Assembly (NCBI GenBank): GCA_049318685.1
Contig: JBMOFW010000053.1
Location: forward strand, 1-15,502
Length of the DNA stretch: 15,502 nucleotides
From: JAIXWP01 sp049318685
GTDB taxonomy: Bacteria; Bacteroidota; Bacteroidia; Flavobacteriales_D; Sanyastnellaceae
Reading direction: 5' to 3'
Shown one piece after another: positions 8,357 through 15,332 of this stretch. How positions within the stretch are numbered: position 1 is the stretch's first letter; each line of letters starts with the position of its first letter. The translations under genes were made by a program, and so were the position numbers. The notes under the pieces were generated by a model. That model was given only the letters and a program-made list of their open reading frames with translations. It searched no databases and was not told the DNA's origin.

Positions 8357-9986
8357 CTCTAAATAATATAGGGTTGTTGAATTGTTGTCCTACCGCGTAA
8401 TTGAAGGTAAATATACCTGCTTTTGTGGCAAAATTGGTTCCTACACCGAAGCTATTTGGAGTATCGGTTACGAAATAGGTATTGGTTTGGGCTTCATACC
8501 AACCCAAATCAGAAAAAATATAAAAAGCGGTATTGAGTTCGGGCAAAAATCGGTACTCCAAAGAAGTGATCGAATAGGAGGATGCGAAAATGCTTTCTTC
8601 CAAAAATCCTCGTATTGAACGCAATCCACCGATTCTGAAAAGTTCGTTTTGATAAAAATCGCCCCCGTATAAAACTGAAGTAGTTGAAGCAACTCGAACA
8701 CCTTGACGAGAGAAAGTCGGGATATACAAATCAACTTTGATTTCCGGTCGCCATACGACGTTCTTTTCTTGATTTTGCAAATCACTATTGGCGCTGGCAG
8801 TGCGGTCGCCAATACCAATGGCGGATTCAATTTTCCAGCCTTTTCGCGGATTTAATGTGTAATCAATTCGCTCAAAATTGAACCGAAGTCCATAGTAACT
8901 TTGCCGACTATTTCCCGATATATTGCTGGTGTAATCGGATAATCTGCTCGAAGTGTTTTTTTCGAAAAAACCTTCAATTTCGTCATTTGCTCCTAGCGGA
9001 ATGACAACGCCTAGTTTCGATTTAGTAGAAGTAAAGGTGGAGTCTCGCCGGTATATGTTGATCTTGCCGTTAAGCCCAATGGGCAGATTAAATATGAAGG
9101 GCAATCCAAGTTGGGCCGTTAAATCTTGTGTTTCCGGTTGGAGTTTTTTCCAAATGAGATCCAGTTTTTCTGCCTTATTCAAGGCATTAAATAGCTTTAT
9201 TTCAACATCTCCTGTGATAAAAACTCGATCGGTATTCTCATCAGGGCGAATACCAATAATGCCATTGAAGTAGTTTGATTTTTTCTTATTCGCATAAAAA
9301 TAAACGGTAGCCTTGTTATCATGAAACCGAATTTCCGGATTCTGAGCAATGGATAGCAGCGGCAATTGCTTCAATTTATCATTTGCCATCGCAATGGAGG
9401 ATTCTCTGTAGACTGCGTTTTTTTTAAAATTCAGATAGTTGGTCAAATATTTTGTCGGCAATGGGTCTTGGGAGCGAAAGACGATGGAGTCGACCTGGAT
9501 TGGCGGTCCCGGTCGAACTTGCCAAATAAATTGATAACAGGAATCTTGGACCTTCGAGGAGTAAACAACGTCAATTCGTGCAAACGGAAATCCATTTTCC
9601 TCGTAAGGAGAAAGCAATTGCTGAGCATATGCGTTCAATTCGTCCTCGCTCCATGGTTTAAAAGTGAATAGTGATTTTGAGGAATCAGGAAGAATCACTT
9701 GAATGCACGCTCTCGCACCAGGGGAAATCTTTGCATCGATGCCCGATTTTCCAACAATGGTATCTAGTCGACAATCGACATACCCCAACGAGACATACGA
9801 CTGGTAATAGACTTGAATTAAACTGTCTATTTGGGAGGGCAATTGATCGTTGAAGGTGGTTTTCTCAAAATTTAAATCACTGGAAGTGAAAGTAATGTCC
9901 CTACTTTGATCCGAGTTGAGTTGTTGGCAACAAGCCACAAAGCTGCTTAGAGTAAATCCGATGATTAAGATGGCTTGCTGTCTCAT
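8319..9986 (-). CDS. Omp85/BamA-TamA family outer-membrane protein
   Basis: This 555-residue protein has a signal peptide (MRQQAILIIGFTLSSFVAC), an N-terminal periplasmic region that looks like two or three POTRA-type domains (about 35-235), and a C-terminal 16-strand-type beta-barrel. The family hallmark GGLRSIRGF is at 453-461, and the chain ends in a beta-signal-like NVF. Members insert or translocate proteins at the outer membrane; this one is shorter than true BamA (about 800 residues, five POTRAs), so it is better called a TamA/D15-like paralogue. I chose the ATG at 9986 because the in-frame TTG at 10013 only adds nine residues in front of a normal signal peptide. The cysteine pair at the end of the signal leaves lipidation possible, though unusual for a barrel. 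It is the first gene of the cluster with the GWxTD lipoprotein and rlmB. Confidence 0.88.
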   Translation of the reverse strand: MRQQAILIIGFTLSSFVACCQQLNSDQSRDITFTSSDLNFEKTTFNDQLPSQIDSLIQVYYQSYVSLGYVDCRLDTIVGKSGIDAKISPGARACIQVILPDSSKSLFTFKPWSEDELNAYAQQLLSPYEENGFPFARIDVVYSSKVQDSCYQFIWQVRPGPPIQVDSIVFRSQDPLPTKYLTNYLNFKKNAVYRESSIAMANDKLKQLPLLSIAQNPEIRFHDNKATVYFYANKKKSNYFNGIIGIRPDENTDRVFITGDVEIKLFNALNKAEKLDLIWKKLQPETQDLTAQLGLPFIFNLPIGLNGKINIYRRDSTFTSTKSKLGVVIPLGANDEIEGFFEKNTSSRLSDYTSNISGNSRQSYYGLRFNFERIDYTLNPRKGWKIESAIGIGDRTASANSDLQNQEKNVVWRPEIKVDLYIPTFSRQGVRVASTTSVLYGGDFYQNELFRIGGLRSIRGFLEESIFASSYSITSLEYRFLPELNTAFYIFSDLGWYEAQTNTYFVTDTPNSFGVGTNFATKAGIFTFNYAVGQQFNNPILFRDAKISFGFRNVF

Positions 9987-10015
9987 TTTTGGGAACCCTT
10001 GTAGAATTGGCAATT

Positions 10016-10042
10016 GTTAATAACTGAATTTTCAGTTTTAAC
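10016..10042. promoter_or_regulatory. Inverted repeat in the divergent promoter region
   Basis: The left arm GTTAA(T)AACTGAA pairs with the right arm TTCAGTTTTAAC around a two-base centre: 12 pairs with one bulged T. It lies 30 nt upstream of the Omp85 start and overlaps the -33 region of the promoter for the 40-residue lipoprotein on the other strand. That position fits an operator controlling one or both directions, or a hairpin in the Omp85 leader. No regulator is known. Confidence 0.5.
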
Positions 10043-10071
10043 ATCTCGTCACATACAAAATACTACTTTTG
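10036..10071 (+). promoter_or_regulatory. Bacteroidota-type promoter of the 40-residue lipoprotein
   Basis: A perfect -7 box, TACTTTTG, occupies 10064-10071 (consensus TAnnTTTG). A T-rich element at 10036-10040 (TTTTA) lies 23 nt upstream and could serve as a weak -33. Transcription would start near 10078, about 15 nt before the ATG at 10093. Confidence 0.55.
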
Positions 10072-10092
10072 ACAAAATTCGTCGTTGACTTT

Positions 10093-10215
10093 ATGAAAAA
10101 GAACGTGATCGTCCTCCTCGTACTGGCTCTTGTGGTAACCGGTATGTCGTCTTGCAGAAAACACAAAGATTCGTGTGCTGCCTATGATCGCGTGGAATAC
10201 AAGGCCGATAAGTAA
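10093..10215 (+). CDS. Tiny predicted lipoprotein, 40 residues
   Basis: ATG to TAA gives 40 residues: a basic start (MKKN), a hydrophobic stretch (VIVLLVLALVVTGM), then SSC at residue 21 followed by RKHKDSC. This is a compact lipoprotein signal with Cys21 as the likely lipidated residue, leaving a mature peptide of only about 20 residues with one further cysteine (Cys28). A good -7 box lies 22 nt upstream, which supports real expression. Its stop is 2 nt from the stop of the converging OsmC gene. Function is unknown; short lipoproteins of this kind are common in Bacteroidota and often missed by gene callers. There is no positively charged residue between signal and cysteine, as expected for lipoproteins. 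Confidence 0.7.
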   Translation: MKKNVIVLLVLALVVTGMSSCRKHKDSCAAYDRVEYKADK

Positions 10216-10217
10216 GG

Positions 10218-10625
10218 CTATTCAAACAAAAATTCTGTGTTGACAATAATGTCTGGGTGAATGCTTTTCGCTACAGGACAAGTGAGCGCTGCGTTTTTCA
10301 ATATTTCCATTTCTCTGTGATCGAAACCTCTATTTTCAATGGTGAAATGAAGGTTAATACCGGAGACTCTCCGCGGCTCAGCGGCCATTATTTTTTCAAT
10401 ATTCACTTCAATTTTACCTAGTTGAATTCCTTTGGCATTGGCTGTAATAGCCATTATTGTCATCATGCAAGTAGCTAAGGAAGTACAAAGTAGATCTGTG
10501 GGAGAAAAAGTTGATCCTTTCCCATTATTATCTACTGGCGCATCTGTAGTTAGTTCGACTCCATATTTTAGATGAGTTGCCGTGCACGTTAAATCCCCGT
10601 TGTAGCGGGCTTTCATTGAGATCAT
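10218..10625 (-). CDS. OsmC family protein (possible thiol peroxidase)
   Basis: This 135-residue protein matches the OsmC/Ohr fold: a beta-rich N-terminal part with STFSPTDLL, a central helix with a cysteine (Cys53 in LATCMM, with an extra Cys47), and a second conserved cysteine (Cys116 in TCPVAKSIHP). In OsmC and Ohr the two cysteines reduce organic hydroperoxides using lipoyl or thiol donors; that this protein is an active peroxidase is inferred. It is of the short OsmC-like subgroup often called YhfA-like. Start choice: the ATG at 10625 is preceded by an A-rich leader, and a second ATG at 10616 would remove three residues. It stands alone, convergent with the tiny lipoprotein and divergent from the lipA operon. 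Confidence 0.87.
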   Translation of the reverse strand: MISMKARYNGDLTCTATHLKYGVELTTDAPVDNNGKGSTFSPTDLLCTSLATCMMTIMAITANAKGIQLGKIEVNIEKIMAAEPRRVSGINLHFTIENRGFDHREMEILKNAALTCPVAKSIHPDIIVNTEFLFE

Positions 10626-10702
10626 ATTTTTTTTTAGTAAAAGTAGTTAATTCGACGAATTTCATTTTAGATGCGACATAAATCGCCAAAGTTTTGACTT
10701 TC

Positions 10703-10729
10703 TTTGCTGAACGAAATCGCTTATATTCG
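10703..10729 (+). promoter_or_regulatory. Possible promoter of the lipA-gap operon
   Basis: TATATTCG at 10722-10729 matches TAnnTTTG with one mismatch, and TTTG at 10703-10706 lies 15 nt upstream, slightly closer than the usual spacing. The start codon at 10757 would follow a leader of about 20 nt. Weak to moderate support. Confidence 0.35.
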
Positions 10730-10756
10730 TGTTTTATTATTCGAAGTTGCTCAATA

Positions 10757-11542
10757 ATGCATCGCCGCTTGAAATATTCGTTGGTTCTTGTTTTCATCCT
10801 GATCATTCAGTTTGGATGGTCTCAGGTATCTAGCGGAGAGCAAGCGAATATTTTGTACAACCGTCAGAAATACGGTGGATTCTGCATGAATTCTCAAGGA
10901 TTTGGAGGCTTTTTTACTTACGCTAAATACCAAGATGCTTTTCGACAGAATATTTTTCACTTCGATCTGCAGTTTGTCAAACATGAAAAAGAAATCAAGC
11001 GCTTTTCATCTGATCCCAATGCTAGAGGTTATTTTTATGGAAAGCAAAACTCCTTTATCGTTTTTCATGCTGGTATTGGAAGAAAAAAAGTGATTACCGA
11101 AAAACTTCGAAAAAATGGCGTTCAATTAAGTCACAATTGGATTGGAGGAGGTTCTTTTGGGTTTACTAAACCCATTTATTTGGAGATATTTTATATCCAA
11201 CAATCAAGTCCTGACCCCATTGTTATCAAAGTTGAGAAATTCGATCCGGAAGTGCATTTTATCGATAACATTTATGGTAGAGCATCTTCTTTGCGTGGAT
11301 TAAATGAATTGAAGTTTTATCCGGGAGCGTTCTTGAAATGGGGATTGATGGTGGAGTACAGTAACGAACGAGTAGGACTCAAAGGCATTGAAGCCGGCGT
11401 GCAAATCGATGCTTTCTTGACACGCATTCCGATCATGTCTCAAAAAATATTGGAAGAACAAGAAGATGGTGCCAAAAACCACCAGTTTTTCCCTTCATTG
11501 TATATCAATTTCTTTTTTGGCAAGAAGTACAACGCATTGTGA
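10757..11542 (+). CDS. Exported, probably outer-membrane, protein of unknown function
   Basis: This 261-residue protein has a signal peptide (MHRRLKYSLVLVFILIIQFG, likely cleaved near GWSQ at residue 23). The mature part is rich in amphipathic strands and aromatic residues (YGGFCMNSQGFGGFF, HNWIGGGSFGF, LKWGLMVEYS) and ends SLYINFFFGKKYNAL, which suggests a small beta-barrel or outer-membrane-associated protein. I recall similar hypothetical proteins in other Bacteroidota but no function. I chose the ATG at 10757, because the in-frame TTG at 10694 would place 21 extra residues before the signal peptide and remove the promoter region. Its TGA shares one base with the lipA ATG, so the two are translationally coupled. 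Confidence 0.83.
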   Translation: MHRRLKYSLVLVFILIIQFGWSQVSSGEQANILYNRQKYGGFCMNSQGFGGFFTYAKYQDAFRQNIFHFDLQFVKHEKEIKRFSSDPNARGYFYGKQNSFIVFHAGIGRKKVITEKLRKNGVQLSHNWIGGGSFGFTKPIYLEIFYIQQSSPDPIVIKVEKFDPEVHFIDNIYGRASSLRGLNELKFYPGAFLKWGLMVEYSNERVGLKGIEAGVQIDAFLTRIPIMSQKILEEQEDGAKNHQFFPSLYINFFFGKKYNAL

Positions 11543-12411
11543 TGGAAGATATAAAAGTGGTTCAGCGCACTCCGAAGCCTAAATGGCTTCGCGTCAAATT
11601 GCCCACCGGCGAGAATTTCAAGAAAGTTCGTTCATTGGTAGACGAACACAAATTACATACGATATGTGAAAGTGGAAGTTGTCCCAACATGGGTGAATGT
11701 TGGGGAGAAGGCACTGCTACCTTTATGATTCTTGGTAATGTATGTACTCGCTCTTGCGGGTTTTGTGCTGTGGCCACGGGGAGACCTGAAGCGGCCGATC
11801 CATTTGAACCAGCCCGGGTAGCCAAATCGATCAAACTCATGCAAGTAAAACATGCGGTCATCACTTCTGTTGATCGCGATGATTTACAGGATGGTGGAGC
11901 TGGTATCTGGTTCGAAACTATCGCTGCTGTTCGTCGAGTTTCACCAGGCACCACCATGGAAACATTAATTCCTGATTTTGCGGGGAAATGGGAAAACCTA
12001 CAACGAATCATTGATGCGGCCCCCGAGATTGTATCTCACAATTTGGAAACTGTAAGACGATTAACCAAAGAAGTACGGATTCAAGCCAAATATGATCGTA
12101 GCTTAGAGGTATTGAGACGATTGAAACAGGGGGGAATGCGCACCAAAAGCGGGATGATGCTGGGTTTGGGAGAAAACGAACAGGAAGTCCTGGAATCGAT
12201 GCAAGACCTTCGCGCAGTGGGTGTAGATATCCTGACCTTAGGTCAATACCTTCAGCCGACGACGAAACACCTCCCAGTGGCCGAATTTATTACGCCTGAA
12301 AAATTCGTAGAATACAAAGAAATAGGGTTAAAAATGGGCTTCCGCTATGTCGAAAGCGGCCCACTCGTGCGTTCGTCTTATCACGCAGAGAAACATATTT
12401 TTGAGCAATAG
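11542..12411 (+). CDS. lipA: Lipoyl synthase LipA
   Basis: This 289-residue radical-SAM enzyme inserts two sulfur atoms into protein-bound octanoyl groups to make lipoyl cofactor for pyruvate and 2-oxoglutarate dehydrogenases and the glycine cleavage system. Both iron-sulfur sites are complete: the auxiliary cluster cysteines in ICESGSCPNMGEC (Cys42, Cys47, Cys53) and the radical-SAM CxxxCxxC in CTRSCGFC (Cys68, Cys72, Cys75). The C-terminal RSSYHA motif, whose serine ligates the auxiliary cluster, is present. Length is normal. I chose the ATG at 11542, which overlaps the preceding TGA; a GTG at 11539 would add one residue. The gap gene begins with no spacing after its TAG. Confidence 0.97.
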   Translation: MEDIKVVQRTPKPKWLRVKLPTGENFKKVRSLVDEHKLHTICESGSCPNMGECWGEGTATFMILGNVCTRSCGFCAVATGRPEAADPFEPARVAKSIKLMQVKHAVITSVDRDDLQDGGAGIWFETIAAVRRVSPGTTMETLIPDFAGKWENLQRIIDAAPEIVSHNLETVRRLTKEVRIQAKYDRSLEVLRRLKQGGMRTKSGMMLGLGENEQEVLESMQDLRAVGVDILTLGQYLQPTTKHLPVAEFITPEKFVEYKEIGLKMGFRYVESGPLVRSSYHAEKHIFEQ

Positions 12412-13410
12412 ATGAAAACAAGAATTGCGATCAATGGATTTGGTCGTATCGGTCGAACACTGCTTAGAGTGTTGACTTCATGTGATGATATCGATGTGGT
12501 AGCCATCAACGACTTGGCTGATGTTGAGACCATGGCTCATTTATTCAAGTATGATTCAGTTCATGGCAAGTTTTTCGGGGAAGTGGAAGCGAAAGACGAT
12601 TTACTTATTGTTAATGGACGCGAGATACGGTTTCTTCGTCATCGCGAGGCAGCAACCCTTCCGTGGAATGAATTGAACGTTGATATAGTGATTGAATCAA
12701 CTGGTACTTTCAAGTCATTAGAAGATTGTACACAGCACCTTTCTGCAGGTGCCCGACGGGTTATATTGAGCGCTCCACCGGAGGATGAGCGCATCAAAAC
12801 CATTGTGATTGGTGTCAACGAAAAGGAAATTACCCCAGAAGATTTTGTGATTTCAAATGCCTCATGCACCACGAACAGTGCAGCACATATGATTCAACTC
12901 TTGGATGAAATTTGCGGAATTGAAAGCTGTTATATCACCACAGTGCATTCATATACTGGAGATCAGCGTTTGCACGATGCTCCCCATCGCGACTTGAGAA
13001 GAGCCCGCGCTGCAGCTGAATCCATTGTTCCGACCTCGACAGGTGCTGCCAAAGCATTGACCCGAATTTTTCCTAACCTAGCCGATAAGCTCGGTGGCTG
13101 CGGGATTAGAGTGCCCGTACCTGATGGTTCTCTAACGGATATTACGGCTATAGTGCGCAATAAAAAATCCATAGATGAAATCAACAATGCTTTCAACAAG
13201 GCAGCCTCAGACAGATGGTTTGGAATACTTGAATACACAGAAGATCCTATTGTTTCTGTTGATATTATCGATAATCCGGCAAGTTGTGTTTTTGATGCCA
13301 AGTTAACTTCTGTAGTAGGGGATATGATCAAAGTAGTTGGTTGGTACGACAATGAATTTGGATACTCCAATCGGTTGGTTGATTTGATCCGGATTGTAAG
13401 ACAGGGTTAA
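12412..13410 (+). CDS. gap: Type I glyceraldehyde-3-phosphate dehydrogenase
   Basis: This 332-residue protein converts glyceraldehyde-3-phosphate, phosphate and NAD to 1,3-bisphosphoglycerate in glycolysis, or the reverse in gluconeogenesis. The Rossmann motif NGFGRIGR is at 8-15, the catalytic Cys152 sits in SCTTN, His179 in HSYTGDQ is the base, and the chain ends with the conserved VGWYDNEFGYSNR. The cysteine four residues after the catalytic one in many GAPDHs is Ser here (SCTTNS), a change I believe is common in this phylum. The ND-L step after the nucleotide-binding strand favours NAD over NADP; that is inference. The ATG follows the lipA stop directly, so co-translation with lipA is likely. 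Whether the genome has a second gap gene cannot be seen here. Confidence 0.95.
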   Translation: MKTRIAINGFGRIGRTLLRVLTSCDDIDVVAINDLADVETMAHLFKYDSVHGKFFGEVEAKDDLLIVNGREIRFLRHREAATLPWNELNVDIVIESTGTFKSLEDCTQHLSAGARRVILSAPPEDERIKTIVIGVNEKEITPEDFVISNASCTTNSAAHMIQLLDEICGIESCYITTVHSYTGDQRLHDAPHRDLRRARAAAESIVPTSTGAAKALTRIFPNLADKLGGCGIRVPVPDGSLTDITAIVRNKKSIDEINNAFNKAASDRWFGILEYTEDPIVSVDIIDNPASCVFDAKLTSVVGDMIKVVGWYDNEFGYSNRLVDLIRIVRQG

Positions 13411-13428
13411 TTTTTTGCAATTCCATCT

Positions 13429-13455
13429 TTTGAGTGATTTCCCTGCCTATTTTTA
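13429..13455 (+). promoter_or_regulatory. Possible promoter of the upp operon
   Basis: The 63-nt gap after gap holds TTTG at 13429-13432 and TATTTTTA at 13448-13455, which differs from TAnnTTTG only at the last base. The spacing of 15 nt is short. The leader to the ATG at 13474 would be about 12 nt. No terminator hairpin is seen for the upstream operon. Confidence 0.35.
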
Positions 13456-13473
13456 GACAATAATCTAGGAAAC

Positions 13474-14121
13474 ATGGTCAAGGAAATCGGCGCTCAATCG
13501 AGCGTATTCAATCAGTTTATTCGAGAAATTCGCGATGAAACGATTCAAAAAGATCGAATGCGCTTTCGGCGTAATCTCGAGCGAATTGGTGAAATCATGG
13601 CTTATGAAATCTCCAAAACTTTAGATGTTGCTCAGGTGGATGTGACCACACCATTAGGTCAAGCAGAAATTCAGGTTCCTGCAGAAACCCCAGTTATATG
13701 TGCCATTATGCGAGCCGCCATCCCTATGCATCAAGGCTTTTTAAATTATTTTGATGCTGCAGATAATGCCTTTGTTGCTGCTTATCGCCGTCATCATAAA
13801 GGCGGAGAATTCGAAATAGAAGTAGACTACACAAGTTCACCCAATTTGGATGGAAGAACCTTGATCATTGTCGATCCCATGATCGCGACTGGATCGAGCA
13901 TTGAACTGGTTTACAAGGCCCTTTTGCGAAAAGGAACACCCGCTAAAATTATCATCGCTTCGGCCATTGCTGCTAACACCGGTATCAATCACGTTCGAGC
14001 TAAATTGCCAGAGAATACCCAAATTTGGGCCGGCGCTATTGATAGTGAATTGACTGCTCAAGCCTATATCGTTCCGGGACTTGGTGATGCTGGTGATCTC
14101 GCTTTTGGAAGTAAAGACTAA
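13474..14121 (+). CDS. upp: Uracil phosphoribosyltransferase
   Basis: This 215-residue enzyme makes UMP from uracil and PRPP in pyrimidine salvage. The PRPP-binding loop IIVDPMIATGSS is at 131-142, the uracil-binding YIVPGLGDAGD is at 198-208, and MRAAIPMHQGFL (79-90) replaces the RAGLGM stretch of E. coli, in keeping with the Bacteroidota branch of the family. Length matches the family. It heads a tight run of same-strand genes, with the membrane protein starting 5 nt after its stop. Confidence 0.95.
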   Translation: MVKEIGAQSSVFNQFIREIRDETIQKDRMRFRRNLERIGEIMAYEISKTLDVAQVDVTTPLGQAEIQVPAETPVICAIMRAAIPMHQGFLNYFDAADNAFVAAYRRHHKGGEFEIEVDYTSSPNLDGRTLIIVDPMIATGSSIELVYKALLRKGTPAKIIIASAIAANTGINHVRAKLPENTQIWAGAIDSELTAQAYIVPGLGDAGDLAFGSKD

Positions 14122-14126
14122 TTCCT

Positions 14127-14579
14127 ATGGACTATGTGCTGAAGATTGTGTGGTGGTGGTTGGCTTCAATCGTGAAGTTTCTATTCACGCCATTTGTGAT
14201 GATGAGTAACCCGGGCAGTGAACACTGGTCGTGGTTGGAAGTCATTCTTATTACCTCTTCTGGAGCCGCTTTGGGATGCTATTTGTTTTTTCACTTTGGT
14301 GAATTTATAATGAAAAAATGGGCAGACTTATTTCCTCCTAAAAAACCAAAGAAGATTTTTACAACCTCGCGCCGACGAATAATTCGCTTGAAAATGCGCT
14401 TCGGAATTAGCGGACTGATGTTACTTTCGGTTCTTATTTCAGTTCCGGTAACTGCAATTCTCACAGCGCGTTTTTACAAACACGACAATTCAGCTTTATC
14501 CAAAATAATTATTGGATTTTTTGTTTGGTCAGTTGTTCTAACTTCGTTGGCTTATTCTTTTCGCCTTATCGCTCAATAA
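14127..14579 (+). CDS. Four-helix inner-membrane protein of unknown function
   Basis: This 150-residue protein has four predicted transmembrane segments (about residues 5-26, 37-60, 92-114 and 125-145) and a strongly basic loop between the second and third (KKPKKIFTTSRRRIIRLK, 72-89), which by the positive-inside rule should face the cytoplasm. The third segment contains a Pro (SVPVTAI). I do not recognise a family; a distant relation to small transporter or DedA-like helices is possible but unproven. It begins 5 nt after upp and ends 3 nt before the HAD gene, so it is almost surely co-transcribed with them. Confidence 0.8.
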   Translation: MDYVLKIVWWWLASIVKFLFTPFVMMSNPGSEHWSWLEVILITSSGAALGCYLFFHFGEFIMKKWADLFPPKKPKKIFTTSRRRIIRLKMRFGISGLMLLSVLISVPVTAILTARFYKHDNSALSKIIIGFFVWSVVLTSLAYSFRLIAQ

Positions 14580-14582
14580 CCT

Positions 14583-15323
14583 GTGAAATACAAACACCTT
14601 TTTTTCGATCTCGATGGTACACTTTGGGATCTTTTCAAAAATACCGAAATTGCCTTGATTCAGTTGCTTGATCCTTTGGAGCAGCGGGGATTTCGAATAG
14701 AGAATTTTGAACAATTCTACCGAAGATATCACATTCACAATGATCGCGTTTGGTCACTCTATCGCGCTGGAAAAATGGACAAGCACATTTTACGGACGGA
14801 GCGATTCAAAATGGCGTTTAACGATATCAATCTTCACGTTCCGGATGAAACCATCGATTGGTTAGCCAATTCATTCCTTGATATTTGCCCAAAGCTTCCG
14901 CATTTGCTTCCCGGCACATTGGATATGTTGGAAGCATTAAAAGACCATTACACCATGCATATCATCACGAATGGGTTTCAGGAAGTGCAAGGATTCAAAA
15001 TGAAGGCCGGGCGTTTAGATGGCTATTTCTCTGAAATTATCAACTCAGAGGATGCAGGAGTTAAGAAACCAGACCCGGGTATATTTGAATATGCTTTGAA
15101 CAGAGCCGGGGCAAAACCTGAAGAGTCGTTGATGATTGGAGATGATTGGGATGCTGATATCCTGGGTTCGCGCGATTTTGGTATGGATCAGGCCTATATC
15201 ACTAGCTCCGAATTGCGCATGGCAGAAATGAAGGGAAAGGAAAAAACAGAGACAAGACACAACTATAAACCTACTTTTGTCGTAAACCACCTTTCAGAAT
15301 TACAAGCTATTCTGAAACAATAA
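14583..15323 (+). CDS. HAD-family hydrolase, YjjG-like pyrimidine nucleotidase
   Basis: This 246-residue protein has all HAD motifs: the nucleophile and acid pair in DLDGT (Asp9, Asp11), motif II in HIITNGF (Thr129), the lysine of motif III in AGVKKPDP (161/162), and motif IV GDDWDAD (186-192). An alpha-helical cap lies between about residues 18 and 105. The layout fits the YjjG subfamily, which dephosphorylates pyrimidine monophosphates, including non-canonical ones; the exact substrate is inferred, with support from its place in an operon with upp. The start is a GTG at 14583, three bases after the previous stop, and places DLDGT at the usual distance from the N-terminus. Confidence 0.88.
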   Translation: MKYKHLFFDLDGTLWDLFKNTEIALIQLLDPLEQRGFRIENFEQFYRRYHIHNDRVWSLYRAGKMDKHILRTERFKMAFNDINLHVPDETIDWLANSFLDICPKLPHLLPGTLDMLEALKDHYTMHIITNGFQEVQGFKMKAGRLDGYFSEIINSEDAGVKKPDPGIFEYALNRAGAKPEESLMIGDDWDADILGSRDFGMDQAYITSSELRMAEMKGKEKTETRHNYKPTFVVNHLSELQAILKQ

Positions 15324-15332
15324 AATAACAAT

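Noticed and set aside
9987..10013. TTG start extending the Omp85 protein by nine residues
   Set aside because: The added residues precede a normal signal peptide, and the ATG at 9986 gives a typical N-terminus.
10627..10635. Run of nine T (A9 on the coding strand) before the OsmC start as a phase-variable tract
   Set aside because: A-rich leaders before start codons are common in Bacteroidota, the run is outside the coding frame and it is not placed between -33 and -7 elements.
10694..10756. TTG start extending the exported protein by 21 residues
   Set aside because: The extension lies before a clean signal peptide and overlaps the likely promoter.
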